Shown here one piece after another: positions 10,118 through 19,561 of a stretch of DNA of 56,404 nucleotides. The notes under the pieces were generated by a model. That model saw only the letters and a program-made list of their open reading frames with translations, did not search any database and was not told the origin of the DNA. This DNA is from Rhodoferax sp. (GTDB lineage Bacteria > Pseudomonadota > Gammaproteobacteria > Burkholderiales > Burkholderiaceae_C). The first letter of the stretch is position 1. Each line of letters starts with the position of its first letter. The DNA lies in assembly GCF_030646845.1 (NCBI RefSeq), contig NZ_JAUSLE010000067.1:1-56404 (forward strand), written 5' to 3'. A program made the translations under genes and the position numbers.

Positions 10118-10983
10118 CATTTCAGGGCATAACTTGCGGCAATGCCCGCAAAAAGGGTGAACCCGAGCCAGTGGTTGAGGCGGAACGCCTTGAAACAACC
10201 CGCGCGCGCACGCGTGCGGATCAGGGTGTAATGCCACACCACCTGCGCCGCCGCGAGTACAAGCGCTATATAAAACATAGCATCAAGCGCATATTCTGCG
10301 AGGGCTACAGCCCAAATAGCCATATAAACAAGATAGCAGAGCATGATCACCGGCACGTCCAGCCGCCCCAGCGTGATGGCCGATGTTTTCATGCCGATGG
10401 CCAGGTCGTCGTCCCGGTCCACCATGGCGTACTCGGTGTCGTAGGCCAGCACCCAAAACAGATTGCCCAGCAACAGCACCCAGGCCAGCAGCGGCACCCT
10501 GGACTGCACAGCGGCAAAGGCCATCGGAATACCAAAGCTGAACGCCACGCCCAGCACCGCCTGTGGCATGGAGACAAAACGTTTGGCATACGGGTAGACC
10601 AGCGTGACCGCCAGCGCGGCGAATGACCAGCCGATGGCGGCGGCGTTGGTGGTGAGCACCAGCGCAAACGCCAGCAGCGCCAGCACCGCACCAAGCAGCA
10701 GCGCCTCCTTCACCGACACCGCGCCGGTGGTCACCGGGCGACCGGCCGTGCGTTTGACGTGCCGATCGAACTCACGGTCGGCCACGTCGTTGACGCAACA
10801 GCCCGCGCTTCGCATCAGGATCGTACCCAGCACGAACACGGCCAGCAAATGCCAGCCGGGGAAACCGTGCGCGGCGATCCACAGCGCACTCAAGGTCGGC
10901 CACAGCAGCAGCAGCCACCCGGCCGGGCGGCTCCAGCGAATGAGATCAAGGTACAGCGCGACGCGAGGTCGAAGTGCGCTCAC
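10117..10983 (-). CDS. ubiA: 4-hydroxybenzoate polyprenyltransferase
   Basis: UbiA is an inner-membrane prenyltransferase that joins the polyprenyl tail to 4-hydroxybenzoate in ubiquinone synthesis. The 288 residues (E. coli 290) carry the first Asp-rich motif in [19 protein letters not shown] and the second in [13 protein letters not shown], with about nine hydrophobic segments. The GTG at 10983 is chosen over upstream starts: it has a GGGGG site, begins [20 protein letters not shown], and lies 11 bases after the oxyR stop. A copy of the dispersed ~55 bp repeat lies in frame inside the gene, encoding about residues 222-239. Confidence 0.94.
   Translation of the reverse strand: MSALRPRVALYLDLIRWSRPAGWLLLLWPTLSALWIAAHGFPGWHLLAVFVLGTILMRSAGCCVNDVADREFDRHVKRTAGRPVTTGAVSVKEALLLGAVLALLAFALVLTTNAAAIGWSFAALAVTLVYPYAKRFVSMPQAVLGVAFSFGIPMAFAAVQSRVPLLAWVLLLGNLFWVLAYDTEYAMVDRDDDLAIGMKTSAITLGRLDVPVIMLCYLVYMAIWAVALAEYALDAMFYIALVLAAAQVVWHYTLIRTRARAGCFKAFRLNHWLGFTLFAGIAASYALK
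10265..10319 (+). repeat. Dispersed ~55 bp repeat, copy inside ubiA
   Basis: This stretch has the repeat layout: GCTATATAAAACATAGC (short inverted-repeat head), then AAGCGCATATTC, then the palindromic GGGCTACAGCCC and an A/T-rich end. Its order and spacing match the copies at 19204, 21364, 29607, 39085 and 53688 (reverse). It is read through in frame by ubiA. Confidence 0.7.
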
Positions 10984-10994
10984 GGCCCACCCCC

Positions 10995-11948
10995 TCAGGA
11001 CAGGCGAATCACGCCAGGCAACTCGCAGGCGTAGATGGCATTGCGCAGTGCCGCAATGGCCTCGTAACGGGTGAAACTGCGGCGCCACACCAGCACCACC
11101 CGGCGGGTCGGCGGGTCCCCCACAAACGGCAGGTATTTGACATAGGGATCTTCATCGCGCTTGCGCCGGGGCTTGGCCTGCAGCGCTTCTTTGGGAACGC
11201 TCAGGCGCGGCACCAAAGTGACACCCATGCCGGCGGCAACCATGTGCTTGATGGTCTCCAGGGAGGAGCCTTCAAAGCTCTTGCGGATGCCCTCGGCATT
11301 GCTGGAAAACCGCGAGAACTCCGGGCAAACCTCCAGCACGTGGTCGCGGAAACAATGACCGCTGCCCAGCAGCAGCATGGTCTCGCGCTTGAGTTCTTCG
11401 GTCGTGACCGAGTCTTGCGCCGCCAGCGGATGATTGATCGGCACCGCGGCAAGGAAAGGTTCGTCATACAGGGCGGCGACGGCCAGCCCGGCATCCGGAA
11501 AAGGCTCGGCCAGGATGGCGCAGTCAATTTCACCGGTGCGCAGCATCTCAAGGAGCTTGACGGTGAAGTTTTCCTGCAGCATCAGCGGCATTTGCGGCGT
11601 GTGCGCAATCATCTGGCGCACCAGATCGGGCAGCAGATAGGGGCCAATGGTGTAGATCACGCCCAGCGTGAGCGGCCCGGCCAGCGGGTCTTTGCCGCGT
11701 TTGGCGATTTCCTTGATGTTGGCTGCCTGCTCCAGCACGCTCTGGGCCTGGCGCACGATTTCTTCCCCCAGCGGCGTCACCGTAATTTCAGCTGCATTGC
11801 GCTCGAACAGCTTGACGTCCAGCTCTTCTTCCAGCTTCTTGACGGCGACCGACAGCGTCGGCTGCGACACATAGCAGGCGTCAGCCGCCTTGCCAAAATG
11901 CCGCTCACGGGCGACGGCGACGATGTATTTGAGTTCGGTCAGTGTCAT
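10995..11948 (-). CDS. oxyR: Hydrogen peroxide-sensing LysR-type regulator OxyR
   Basis: OxyR is a redox-switch activator of peroxide defence genes. The 317 residues have the N-terminal helix-turn-helix ([20 protein letters not shown]) and the redox motif [14 protein letters not shown]. By direct count the cysteines fall at 199 and 208, exactly the disulfide pair of E. coli OxyR, so the sensor looks intact. It is followed by ubiA 11 bases after the stop, probably one transcript. No catalase or peroxiredoxin gene is adjacent. Confidence 0.95.
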   Translation of the reverse strand: MTLTELKYIVAVARERHFGKAADACYVSQPTLSVAVKKLEEELDVKLFERNAAEITVTPLGEEIVRQAQSVLEQAANIKEIAKRGKDPLAGPLTLGVIYTIGPYLLPDLVRQMIAHTPQMPLMLQENFTVKLLEMLRTGEIDCAILAEPFPDAGLAVAALYDEPFLAAVPINHPLAAQDSVTTEELKRETMLLLGSGHCFRDHVLEVCPEFSRFSSNAEGIRKSFEGSSLETIKHMVAAGMGVTLVPRLSVPKEALQAKPRRKRDEDPYVKYLPFVGDPPTRRVVLVWRRSFTRYEAIAALRNAIYACELPGVIRLS

Positions 11949-11985
11949 GGTGTCATTGTGGCATTCAACGCCGCAGAAAAACAGC

Positions 11986-12552
11986 TTACGGCGCCAATAC
12001 CCGAAGCTGAATCAGCTGCCGTGACTCACTTACCGCCGCGCTGCTGTAGACCCCGGGTTGCGCGCTGCCGCCAGTCGTCGCAATCGTGACCCATTGCCCC
12101 AGAGGCGCGCTGACCGTGGTGGCCAGCTGGCTGCGTGACTGGGTCGGCAGCTCGCTGCCGGTGCGATCACCAACCGCGGCCGACTGCACCTCGATCTCCA
12201 CCGTGACAGGTTGTTTCGCGCCGGGCCAGCGTGGTTGGACCGTAAGGCCCTGACCGGCATCCATCCACGTCACCGCATTGACCACCGTGCCCCTGGCGCT
12301 GGCGGCCTGCACCCACTGCATCGGCATCGACTGCCCCAGGCGCAGGCTGGCCTTGGCGCCATTGCGCACCCGGATCTGCTGCGGCGCGAGCATGGGCTCG
12401 CGTGACTGCGTGCTGACCGTGAGGCCCGTCGCGTCTTGCACCTGCCGCAATTCGACCGTCAGGTCACGCTGGGGCAACTCCGCGAGGACGGGCTGCGCCA
12501 ACAGCACCGAAAGGGCGGCAAGACCAAGGAGCTTTGAAGCAAGGTGTTTCAT
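11986..12552 (-). CDS. Secreted protein with secretin-like beta segment, unknown function
   Basis: The 188 residues start with a signal peptide (MKHLASKLLGLAALSVLLAQ, cleavage near PVLA-EL). The mature part is all-beta in character. The stretch VRNGAKASLRLGQSMPMQW resembles the NG-x-x-A-x-l-x-v-G-q-x-x-P motif of type II/III secretin domains, but the protein is far too short to be a pore and lacks the N domains. I therefore call it secretin-like only. The ATG at 12552 is chosen for the signal peptide; an ATG four codons upstream is possible. It precedes oxyR by 37 bases on the same strand. Confidence 0.6.
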   Translation of the reverse strand: MKHLASKLLGLAALSVLLAQPVLAELPQRDLTVELRQVQDATGLTVSTQSREPMLAPQQIRVRNGAKASLRLGQSMPMQWVQAASARGTVVNAVTWMDAGQGLTVQPRWPGAKQPVTVEIEVQSAAVGDRTGSELPTQSRSQLATTVSAPLGQWVTIATTGGSAQPGVYSSAAVSESRQLIQLRVLAP

Positions 12553-12678
12553 GATGCTGCCCATTGTTCCACGGTTGAGTTTGGCGGCCAGATTCGAGCC
12601 CCTACTGACGTGACACAATTTGACTGCTCGCTGACCAAGACACCAGAGACACATGCCCACACCTTGAGGAAACCCACC

Positions 12679-13800
12679 GTGAGTCAACTGTTTTCCCCTT
12701 TGAAGTTATCGTCCCCGCGCGGTGGCCTGGCGCTGGCCAGCCGGATTGTCATCGCCCCCATGTGCCAGTACTCCGCCGTCAACGGCGAGGCGACCGACTG
12801 GCATCTGGCGCACTGGACCAGCCTGCTCAACAGCGGGGCGGCCCTGTTCACCATCGAGGCCACGGCCGTGACGGCCGAGGGTCGCATCACACCCGGCTGT
12901 CTGGGCCTGTGGGACGACCGTACCGAAAAGGCGCTGGGCGACACCCTGAAGCGCGCCCGCAAGCTGGCGCCCCCCATGCCGGTGTGCATCCAGCTCGCGC
13001 ATGCCGGGCGCAAGGCGTCAAGCGCGGCGCCCTGGCACGGCGGGCAATTGCTGTCCGCCGAGCAGGGCGGATGGCAGCCGCTGGGCCCTTCGGCCTTGCC
13101 GCAGCTGCCAAGCGAGCCGCCGCCCACCGAGTTGACCGTTGCGCAGATGGTGCAGATTCGCCATGCCTTTGTCCTCGCCGCGCAGCGGGCTGACCGCCTG
13201 GGCATTGATGCCATCGAACTGCACGCCGCGCACGGCTATCTGCTGCACCAGTTCCTCTCGCCCCTGGCCAACCAGCGCAGCGACAACTACGGCGGCAGCT
13301 TCGACAACCGCGTGCGCTTTCCGCTGGAAGTATTTGCCGCTGTGCGCCAGGTCTTTGACGGTGTGCTGGGGATGCGGGTATCGGCCACCGACTGGGTTGA
13401 TGGCGGCTGGGACCTCGACCAGACAGTGGAACTTTCGCGTCGCCTGAAAGCCATGGGCTGTGACTTCATCCATGTGTCATCGGGCGGGGTGTCGCCGCAG
13501 CAAAAGATAGCCATCGGCCCGGCTTATCAGGTGCCCTTTGCGCGTCAGATCCGCCAGGCATCCGGCCTGACCACGATGGCCGTGGGCCTGATCACCAACC
13601 CCCAGCAGGCAGAGGCCATCCTGCAGGCCGGCGACGCCGACCTGATCGCCGTGGCCCGGGCGATTCTCTACAAGCCGCGCTGGCCCTGGGAAGCGGCTGC
13701 CGCGCTGGACGGCACAGTGACGGCCAGCCCGCCGTACTGGCGCTGCCTGCCGCGGGAAGCGGCAACCATTTTTGGCGACGTGCGAATCGGCCAGCGCTGA
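12679..13800 (+). CDS. NADH:flavin oxidoreductase, Old Yellow Enzyme family (YqjM/XenA type)
   Basis: An FMN-dependent ene-reductase that reduces activated C=C bonds with NAD(P)H. The 373 residues form a single TIM barrel. APMCQYS near residue 29 carries the Cys that tunes the flavin in the YqjM subgroup, ELHAAHGYLLHQFLSPLANQ provides the substrate-binding His pair, and SDNYGGSF and the MAVGLI strand are FMN-site blocks. The GTG at 12679 is chosen: GAGGA lies 8 bases upstream and the protein starts VSQLFSPLKL. It is divergent from the secretin-like gene. The physiological substrate cannot be told. Confidence 0.9.
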   Translation: MSQLFSPLKLSSPRGGLALASRIVIAPMCQYSAVNGEATDWHLAHWTSLLNSGAALFTIEATAVTAEGRITPGCLGLWDDRTEKALGDTLKRARKLAPPMPVCIQLAHAGRKASSAAPWHGGQLLSAEQGGWQPLGPSALPQLPSEPPPTELTVAQMVQIRHAFVLAAQRADRLGIDAIELHAAHGYLLHQFLSPLANQRSDNYGGSFDNRVRFPLEVFAAVRQVFDGVLGMRVSATDWVDGGWDLDQTVELSRRLKAMGCDFIHVSSGGVSPQQKIAIGPAYQVPFARQIRQASGLTTMAVGLITNPQQAEAILQAGDADLIAVARAILYKPRWPWEAAAALDGTVTASPPYWRCLPREAATIFGDVRIGQR

Positions 13801-13828
13801 AGAATTGAAGAGTTGAAGCCGGCGACGC

Positions 13829-14959
13829 CTACTGCCTGACCAATACCGCCGGCAATTCCAGCGCCTTGATCTGAAGGGCAGCCTTCTCGGCCTCGCCCTT
13901 GCTGTCAAACGGCCCCGCCCGGACCCGGATCAGCCGCCCGGCCGGCGTGTCAGACGGTTCTGCCGCTGACGGCAGACCTATCGCTTCAACTTTCGTCCGC
14001 ACGTTCTGCGCATTCACATCCTTGGCAAAGGCTCCCACCTGGACGAACCATTTGTGCGTGGCATTGGTTGCCTTTGGTTTTTCATCTGTGCCGGCACTGG
14101 CTACCGAGACAACGGGTTTGTCTTGCGCAGTGGTACTGACGGGTTTGTCGGTGTTGGTGACTGCCATCCGAACTGGCTCGGGAGGCATGGGCGTCAGAGA
14201 CGCTGGCGACAGCGCCACCTTCGTCGTCAACTCTTCAGTGACTGCCGGACTGGCGGCGCTGGCCGATGCGCTGATCCCCGTAACAGGCGCCGAGGCCGGC
14301 TGGGTCTGTACCTCGGGCACAGCCATGCTGACCACTGCCAGCGCCGGCTGCGCCGCAACCGCCAGATCGCCGGCTGCCGGCGCGTCCAGCTTCGTCTGCG
14401 CCAGAGGAACACCCCCCTGACCGAAGTCCTGTACAAAGTTCACCCCGCCCGCAACCAGCGCCAGGGCCGCTGCGTTGACCGCGGCCACACCGGCCATCCG
14501 CCGCCTCGTGCTGGCCTGCCCGGACAGCGCCTCACAGGCCTCCTTCACCGTGGCGGCGTTGCGCAGGGCGGCAGAAATCTTCTTGCTGCAATCGGTGTAG
14601 TACCAGGCATTGGCATACAGGCCGGGCAGCACAAATGCAACCGTGAGAAACAGCAGGAACAGCATCAGCGCCGTGGCATCGGAATAGCTGAACGCCAGCT
14701 TGCCGACGCCAAAAATCATCAGGGCCAGCCCCAGCAAGGCCACCGCATAGACCAGCGCCCTGCTCCACATCTTGCGGAAAACAAGCCAGCCAAACGTGGC
14801 CCAATAGGCGGGCCAGTGCCAGGTTGCGCTCGTCTTGCCGTCGGCATCGAACTTGAGAAAATGACGCAGGTAGTAGTCCTGACCTTCGGGGCCAATGGCG
14901 GCCTTGTACAGCTCGGCGGTCACGCCAGTTGCAAGGGGATTCACGGGTTCGGAGGCCAT
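13829..14959 (-). CDS. DUF2628 and SPOR domain membrane protein
   Basis: The 376 residues fall into three parts. The N-terminal ~150 residues hold a DUF2628-like region (FDADGKTSATWHWPAYWATF) and two to three membrane segments. A second hydrophobic segment near 155-175 leads into a long Ala/Pro/Ser/Thr-rich linker. The C-terminal ~70 residues (KWFVQVGAFAKDVNAQNVRT to AVLVRQ) are a SPOR domain, which in other proteins binds denuded peptidoglycan at the septum. This suggests an envelope protein with the SPOR domain in the periplasm. It is convergent with the flavin oxidoreductase; no terminator is visible in the 28-base gap. Confidence 0.8.
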   Translation of the reverse strand: MASEPVNPLATGVTAELYKAAIGPEGQDYYLRHFLKFDADGKTSATWHWPAYWATFGWLVFRKMWSRALVYAVALLGLALMIFGVGKLAFSYSDATALMLFLLFLTVAFVLPGLYANAWYYTDCSKKISAALRNAATVKEACEALSGQASTRRRMAGVAAVNAAALALVAGGVNFVQDFGQGGVPLAQTKLDAPAAGDLAVAAQPALAVVSMAVPEVQTQPASAPVTGISASASAASPAVTEELTTKVALSPASLTPMPPEPVRMAVTNTDKPVSTTAQDKPVVSVASAGTDEKPKATNATHKWFVQVGAFAKDVNAQNVRTKVEAIGLPSAAEPSDTPAGRLIRVRAGPFDSKGEAEKAALQIKALELPAVLVRQ

Positions 14960-15032
14960 CAGGGTTGCAGTGCTTGGCTGCCAGTAGCTACGACAGCGAC
15001 AGTCTAATTCACCTTGGCGGCCGGCAGCCGCA

Positions 15033-15929
15033 CTAATCCTTCAGACCATCCGTTTTGCCACTGATGGCGTTTGTCTGCCTCTTCTCAAGGATGACCAGGG
15101 CAATGCCGCCAAGAATGGCGCCGGACGCCAACGCCATGCGCCAGCTGATGGGCTCACCCAGCAAGACAATACCGCCCACGGCGGCGAGCACCGGCACACT
15201 GAGCTGCACGATCGCCGCCTGCGTGGCTTTCAGGGCGGGCAAGGCCTGGTACCAGATGGCGTAACCCAGGCCGGAAGTCAGCGCGCCCGACAAGACCGCA
15301 TACCCCACCCCGGCACGGTCGATTGATAGCTCGTTGACCATGAGCAGGCTCAAAGCCGCCGTGATCGGGACGGCGCGCAGGAAATTCCCCGCCGTCACCT
15401 GCGTCGGATCGCCCGCGCCCTTGCCGCGCAGGGAGTAAATGCCCCAGGCGAGGCCCGCACCCAGCATCAACAAGGCACTGACCAGTGGCGGCGCCGCCAG
15501 ACCCGGCAGCATCAGGCCCACCAGCCCGCCCAGTGCCAGCAAAAAACCAGCGAGCTGTAGCCGGGCCAAACGCTCACCTCGCCACACGCCATAACCGATC
15601 ATCGTGGCCTGTACCGCACCAAACAACAGCAGCGCACCGGTGGCCGCCGACAGACGGACATAAGCAAAGGAAAAGCCCGCCGTATAGACGAACAAGGCGA
15701 ACGCCGACGGCCAGTTGCCGCCAACGACCGCGCTGCGGCCGCGCCATCGCAGCAGCAGCCCCAGCATCAACGCGCCCGAAATCAGGCGGATCGTGGTGAA
15801 GCTGGCGGCGTCAATAGCGGTCTGCTTCAGCGCGATGCGGCAGAGCAGCGAATTGCCGGCAAACGCCAGCATCGCCAGCGCGGTCAGGAGAACAATGCGT
15901 GCCGGGGACATGGAGTTATTTTTGGTCAT
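15033..15929 (-). CDS. DMT-superfamily (EamA) transporter
   Basis: The 298 residues contain ten hydrophobic segments in two five-helix EamA repeats, with the usual ALPALKATQAAIVQLSVPV and VLLGEPISWRMALASGAILG blocks in the second repeat. Such proteins usually export amino acids or metabolites, but the substrate cannot be inferred. The start at 15929 is the first ATG; an internal Met six codons later is possible. Confidence 0.85.
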   Translation of the reverse strand: MTKNNSMSPARIVLLTALAMLAFAGNSLLCRIALKQTAIDAASFTTIRLISGALMLGLLLRWRGRSAVVGGNWPSAFALFVYTAGFSFAYVRLSAATGALLLFGAVQATMIGYGVWRGERLARLQLAGFLLALGGLVGLMLPGLAAPPLVSALLMLGAGLAWGIYSLRGKGAGDPTQVTAGNFLRAVPITAALSLLMVNELSIDRAGVGYAVLSGALTSGLGYAIWYQALPALKATQAAIVQLSVPVLAAVGGIVLLGEPISWRMALASGAILGGIALVILEKRQTNAISGKTDGLKD

Positions 15930-15960
15930 TCAGCCTGTGAAGCGTGCGGGCCGTCAGAGA

Positions 15961-16263
15961 TCACCGCGGCATCCAGGCCGCACAGTTCCAGCACTGCTCG
16001 AAGCCGCCTTCCACCAGTTCACCGCAAGTACAGAGCCAGCGATGTTGCGGCACATGCTGCAAGTGATGCAGCAGTTCGCGCGCCCGTGCCTCCTGGGCCG
16101 GATGATGAATCCAGACCTCCGGCAGGCACTGGTCCGGCGGCAATTGGCCTGCCACGCCAGCCAGATACTGGCGTTGCACACTGGCGGCGATGCCTTCCAC
16201 CACGAGCGCGTCAGCCCACAGCGTGGCAATCGCCAGGTTGGAGGCTTGGGTCAGGCGCAGCAT
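15961..16263 (-). CDS. DUF2007-like protein with C-terminal zinc ribbon
   Basis: About 100 residues. The N-terminal part (MLRLTQASNLAIATLWADAL) looks like a DUF2007 putative signal-transducing domain, and the C-terminal WLCTCGELVEGGFEQCWNC carries a CxC...CxxC zinc-ribbon pattern. The start at 16263 is chosen from that N terminus; the frame continues upstream to a TTG at 16365. No function is known. It lies 31 bases downstream of the EamA start on the same strand and may be independently expressed. Confidence 0.7.
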   Translation of the reverse strand: MLRLTQASNLAIATLWADALVVEGIAASVQRQYLAGVAGQLPPDQCLPEVWIHHPAQEARARELLHHLQHVPQHRWLCTCGELVEGGFEQCWNCAAWMPR

Positions 16264-16428
16264 GGGGAACGAGCATACGCCGCTTTGTGGTTCTGGGGCG
16301 ATAGCGGTCAATGCGAAACGCTCAAAAATAGGTGGCACGCTCACCTCGTTTTTGGGCGTCAACAATACAACCGTTTCGGAATAGCCTGCATTTTCTCTGC
16401 CAATGAATAAACGTAGTTTCTATTCAAT

Positions 16429-18480
16429 CTACTGCTTTTGAATCATCTTCGCCAGTCCACGCGCGATAAAAAGCGAGCCTTGCACGGATAAATGGTTATT
16501 GTCACGATACAACATCTGATTGTCCTTCATGGCCCAGCACCACTGGAGATCGCACAGTTCCGTGGCAGCATCGAACACCTTGATCTGTGGATATTTTTCT
16601 AGAATGGAACGAACTAGGCTCCGATAGTCGCGGTTGCGATCATCGAACTCTTGTCGCGGTACTGCGCAGGGTTGCTTAATTCGGTTAGTCAAGCGCGCAG
16701 GTCGGTTGTCGACGCACGACTTGGGATCAAAATCAAGTTCAGGCACATCAAGTACAAAAATAATCGTTTTATTTTTTGCTAACAATCGCTCAATGGTTGC
16801 CTTCATCGCTATTTCAAAAACAGCCGACGAGTTGGTAATTTCAGAATTGCCTGTTAGATTGATAGCTAAGTGCTTTTTAACTTCCACGTGAGGGCTGTAA
16901 TCCTTTCCGGAAATGTAGATGGGCCATCTGGCTGCAAGGATCACAGTACGAACAGACTCGATGTTCTCCGCCAATTCCAGTGCACGATTGCGAAGTTGAG
17001 TGCAAAAAACAGGCTGCCCCTGTATCGCTGTGGTTACATCAAAAAATGGCACGCATGAATGCTCCGAAAGATGCAAAACAGTGTCTCTGGTTGGAAGGGT
17101 TACTTCCGCCAATCCCGGGTACAAGTGATTACTGTGTGAATCACCCACTAAGAAAATTGTGGGTTCTGTTGGTTTCGATTTTGCGCAGTAAGACGTTGAA
17201 AAATCTGGATAGGATTCTTTGCAGCCAGCGTTTCCATTGTTCGATCCCCAATCAAACTGAGCATTGTTGGCCGTCAATTGCTGATAACGAAACCTGAATC
17301 CATCATGTTTAAAGGTCATGTAACCCACACATCCGACGAGGGAGATTAAGGCGCACAAAACAGCGGTTGTTCGCCAAGTTTTTTCGCCCCTGCGTAGCGG
17401 TCGCTCAAGCATTCGGTAAGTCAGCCAGGCCAACACAAAACTCAACGCGACCACTGCCATCCGGATGTTGCGCGAAGGCGTTTCGCCTTCCATGAGGCGG
17501 GCAAATGACAGCAGCGGCCAGTGCCACAGGTAGAGCGGGTAACTGATCAGCCCGACAAAAACAACCCATCGATTGGCCAAAATCTTGCGGTTCACCCAGG
17601 CGCCCGACCCGGCCAGAATGAGCAGGCAGGCGCCTAGCACCGGAAACAAGGCCCATCCGCCCGGATACAGCTTGCCTTTGTGCAAGCCAAAAACGGCTGC
17701 CACGATCAGCAATAGGCCGCCAAACGCGAGCAAATTGTTCAGGATCGCGTCACGGCGTTCGGCAGCAGGCGGGTGCCGAAAAACAAGGGGATGGAAGACA
17801 CAGCGTTGCAGCCAATAGGCCAACGGCGCGCTCTTGAACAGCTGCACATACGCCAGCACCGACCCCGCCAGCAACTCCCAAAACCGGGTATGCGGCATGA
17901 AAAACACCTTGGTCGCGTTTCTTTCGATGCCGCCGAGGTTCAAGCCGAACGACAGAAGGATCAACAGGAGCGCCACGCTCAGGGCGTTCAAACCCAGTCG
18001 CCAGGCACCCCAGATCAGCAGGGGGAAGACCAGATAAAACTGCTCTTCAATTGACAAAGACCAGAGGTGCATTAGCGGCTTTAGTTCGGAGGCCGTATCG
18101 AAGTACCCTGCCTCCTGGTGCAGCACAATGTTCTGGACGAAGCCGGCGCCAGCGGCCATGTGCTTGCCCAATTGCTTGAATTCGTCTGGCAACAGCACGA
18201 ACCAGCCGATGGTGTACGACGCTGCCAGTACGAGGATCAGGGCCGGGAAGATGCGCCTGACGCGGCGGGCGTAGAACTCGCCAAAACTGAAGTCGCCTCG
18301 CTGCAGGCTCCGGAAAATGATGCTGGAAATCAGGAAGCCGGAAATGACGAAAAAGACGTCAACCCCGACGAAGCCGCCACGGAGGTGGGTGGGGAATGCG
18401 TGATAAATGACGACCGACAAAATGGCGATGGCGCGCAAGCCGTCAATGTCGGGCCGGTAAACAGGATGGGCGTTGTGCAT
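16429..18480 (-). CDS. Acyltransferase 3 (OafA-like) with C-terminal SGNH domain
   Basis: An inner-membrane O-acyltransferase that probably acetylates a cell-surface polysaccharide. Residues 1-350 are the acyltransferase-3 domain: YRPDIDGLRAIAILSVVIYH with the catalytic-type His, GFVGVDVFFVISGFLIS, and SLSIEEQFYLVFPLLIW, with about ten membrane helices. After residue 400 is a periplasmic SGNH hydrolase domain, with GDSH at 446-449 and a C-terminal DNNHLS. The fused form is common in O-antigen and peptidoglycan acetylation. The DNA of the SGNH half is visibly AT-richer than the membrane half and the neighbours. It is monocistronic in this window. Confidence 0.9.
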   Translation of the reverse strand: MHNAHPVYRPDIDGLRAIAILSVVIYHAFPTHLRGGFVGVDVFFVISGFLISSIIFRSLQRGDFSFGEFYARRVRRIFPALILVLAASYTIGWFVLLPDEFKQLGKHMAAGAGFVQNIVLHQEAGYFDTASELKPLMHLWSLSIEEQFYLVFPLLIWGAWRLGLNALSVALLLILLSFGLNLGGIERNATKVFFMPHTRFWELLAGSVLAYVQLFKSAPLAYWLQRCVFHPLVFRHPPAAERRDAILNNLLAFGGLLLIVAAVFGLHKGKLYPGGWALFPVLGACLLILAGSGAWVNRKILANRWVVFVGLISYPLYLWHWPLLSFARLMEGETPSRNIRMAVVALSFVLAWLTYRMLERPLRRGEKTWRTTAVLCALISLVGCVGYMTFKHDGFRFRYQQLTANNAQFDWGSNNGNAGCKESYPDFSTSYCAKSKPTEPTIFLVGDSHSNHLYPGLAEVTLPTRDTVLHLSEHSCVPFFDVTTAIQGQPVFCTQLRNRALELAENIESVRTVILAARWPIYISGKDYSPHVEVKKHLAINLTGNSEITNSSAVFEIAMKATIERLLAKNKTIIFVLDVPELDFDPKSCVDNRPARLTNRIKQPCAVPRQEFDDRNRDYRSLVRSILEKYPQIKVFDAATELCDLQWCWAMKDNQMLYRDNNHLSVQGSLFIARGLAKMIQKQ

Positions 18481-19034
18481 GGATGATGTGCTGTGCTCCC
18501 TCTGCCGCAGCAGAATCCATCAGCGAAAAATACTTAAAAAAAGCAGCCATTATCAGTTGTAAACGGGTGTTGGGAAACGCTGAATTCCTGGCTTGACTGC
18601 GCGGTTTGAAGTCGGCTGTGCGAAGCAATGCGTGACTGCCAAGCGCTTGGGCTGTAATAGCCCCACCCCAAAGTAGGCGGGCACAGCGGCGGTTCCCACT
18701 GGCAAAGTTTGTTCCGACCGCTGTGACCGTCACCGTGTTGATAACGAGTGCAGCGTGATTGATGCAATCTTGGGCGACTCACGTCCAGCACACCTTTGGT
18801 TTGCCAGAGGTGCTAATGCAAGTCCATTTCGCCCGACAACCAACTTTCACCCTCCGTCTTCTTCCAGAAGGAAACGCAACAAGTTTTGCCGTTGAGAAAG
18901 TGTATGTAAACGAATCCTTTGTTGAACAGCAAGCAACCCGCCACCCCTTTACTTAACGCCTGTATCAATCAAGTGGGAAACCGTAGCACCCAATGTCGGC
19001 AATCTGGCAGGCAGATCAGCATCTCTAATGATCG
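18481..19034. other. Gene-free stretch upstream of the acyltransferase
   Basis: About 550 bases with no convincing ORF on either strand. The base composition is lower in GC than the flanks. The only structure I see is a small hairpin, GGGCT-GTAAT-AGCCC near 18649-18663, and an A/T-rich run near 18534 that may belong to the acyltransferase promoter region. Confidence 0.5.
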
Positions 19035-19203
19035 CCAAGCTTTTAAGCAGCCCATCACCGAGGCGTGGTTGGGCTTCAGCGACCATCCAGCCCTGCGCAA
19101 TCGATTCCACTCTCGCGACAAGATATACAGGGCAGCGGTTCATCGGCGCGATGCCAAAGGGCCGGCACAGGGTCCTGCATCAGGAATAGCAACCGCCTGA
19201 ATT

Positions 19204-19256
19204 GCTATCAATTAAATCGCGAAAGGCGCAATATCGACGTGGGCTACAGCCCAGTT
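19204..19256 (+). repeat. Dispersed ~55 bp repeat, copy in block 1
   Basis: Starts GCTATCAATTAAAT, contains GGCGCAATATCGACG and the palindrome GGGCTACAGCCC. It is part of the duplicated block and pairs with the copy at 21364. Confidence 0.65.
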
Positions 19257-19286
19257 CTTCATATTAAATAGGCAAGCCTTCGGCTG

Positions 19287-19504
19287 CTATGCCTTCAAAA
19301 ACTCCGCCTTGCCGCCCAGCCAGCGCTGCACGTGTTTCTCGGCCAGCGCCGGATGCTGATCGAGCATCACCGGCGCCCAGCGGCGCGCCCAGGCCAGCAG
19401 CGCGGTGTCGGTTGCCAGATCAGCAAAGCGCAACATCGCCGCACCCGACTGGCGTGCGCCCAGAAACTCGCCGGGGCCGCGAATCTCCAGGTCGCGCCGG
19501 GCGA
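19287..19504 (-). pseudogene. 3' fragment of recG
   Basis: The minus strand encodes about 72 residues identical or nearly so to the RecG C terminus (LEIRGPGEFLGARQSGAAML to AEFLKA), including the same stop codon position at 19287. The homology to recG stops abruptly at 19504. No start codon or ribosome site precedes it. It is a non-functional duplicate left by the rearrangement around the EAL gene; the intact gene is at 21447-23522. Confidence 0.9.
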
Positions 19505-19561
19505 CAGAACCGACCTCCGGTTTGAAAGGGCAGAAAACTCAACAGATGCTGGGAAAGACGG

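Larger units (their letters stand above)
19035..19504. repeat. Direct repeat block, copy 1
   Basis: This block is a direct copy of 21198-21664 at an offset of about 2160 bases. It holds the last ~73 codons of recG, the sequence just downstream of the recG stop, and one copy of the dispersed repeat. The recG part is about 95% identical between copies; the part beyond the recG stop is clearly more diverged. The EAL gene lies between the two copies. Confidence 0.85.

Noticed and set aside
15320..15370. Dispersed repeat copy inside the EamA gene
   Set aside because: A TTGATAGC core matches but the spacing and the palindromic part do not.
18481..19034. tRNA, small RNA or hidden gene in the longest gene-free stretch
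   Set aside because: No cloverleaf, no credible start with ribosome site and no terminator beyond one small hairpin.
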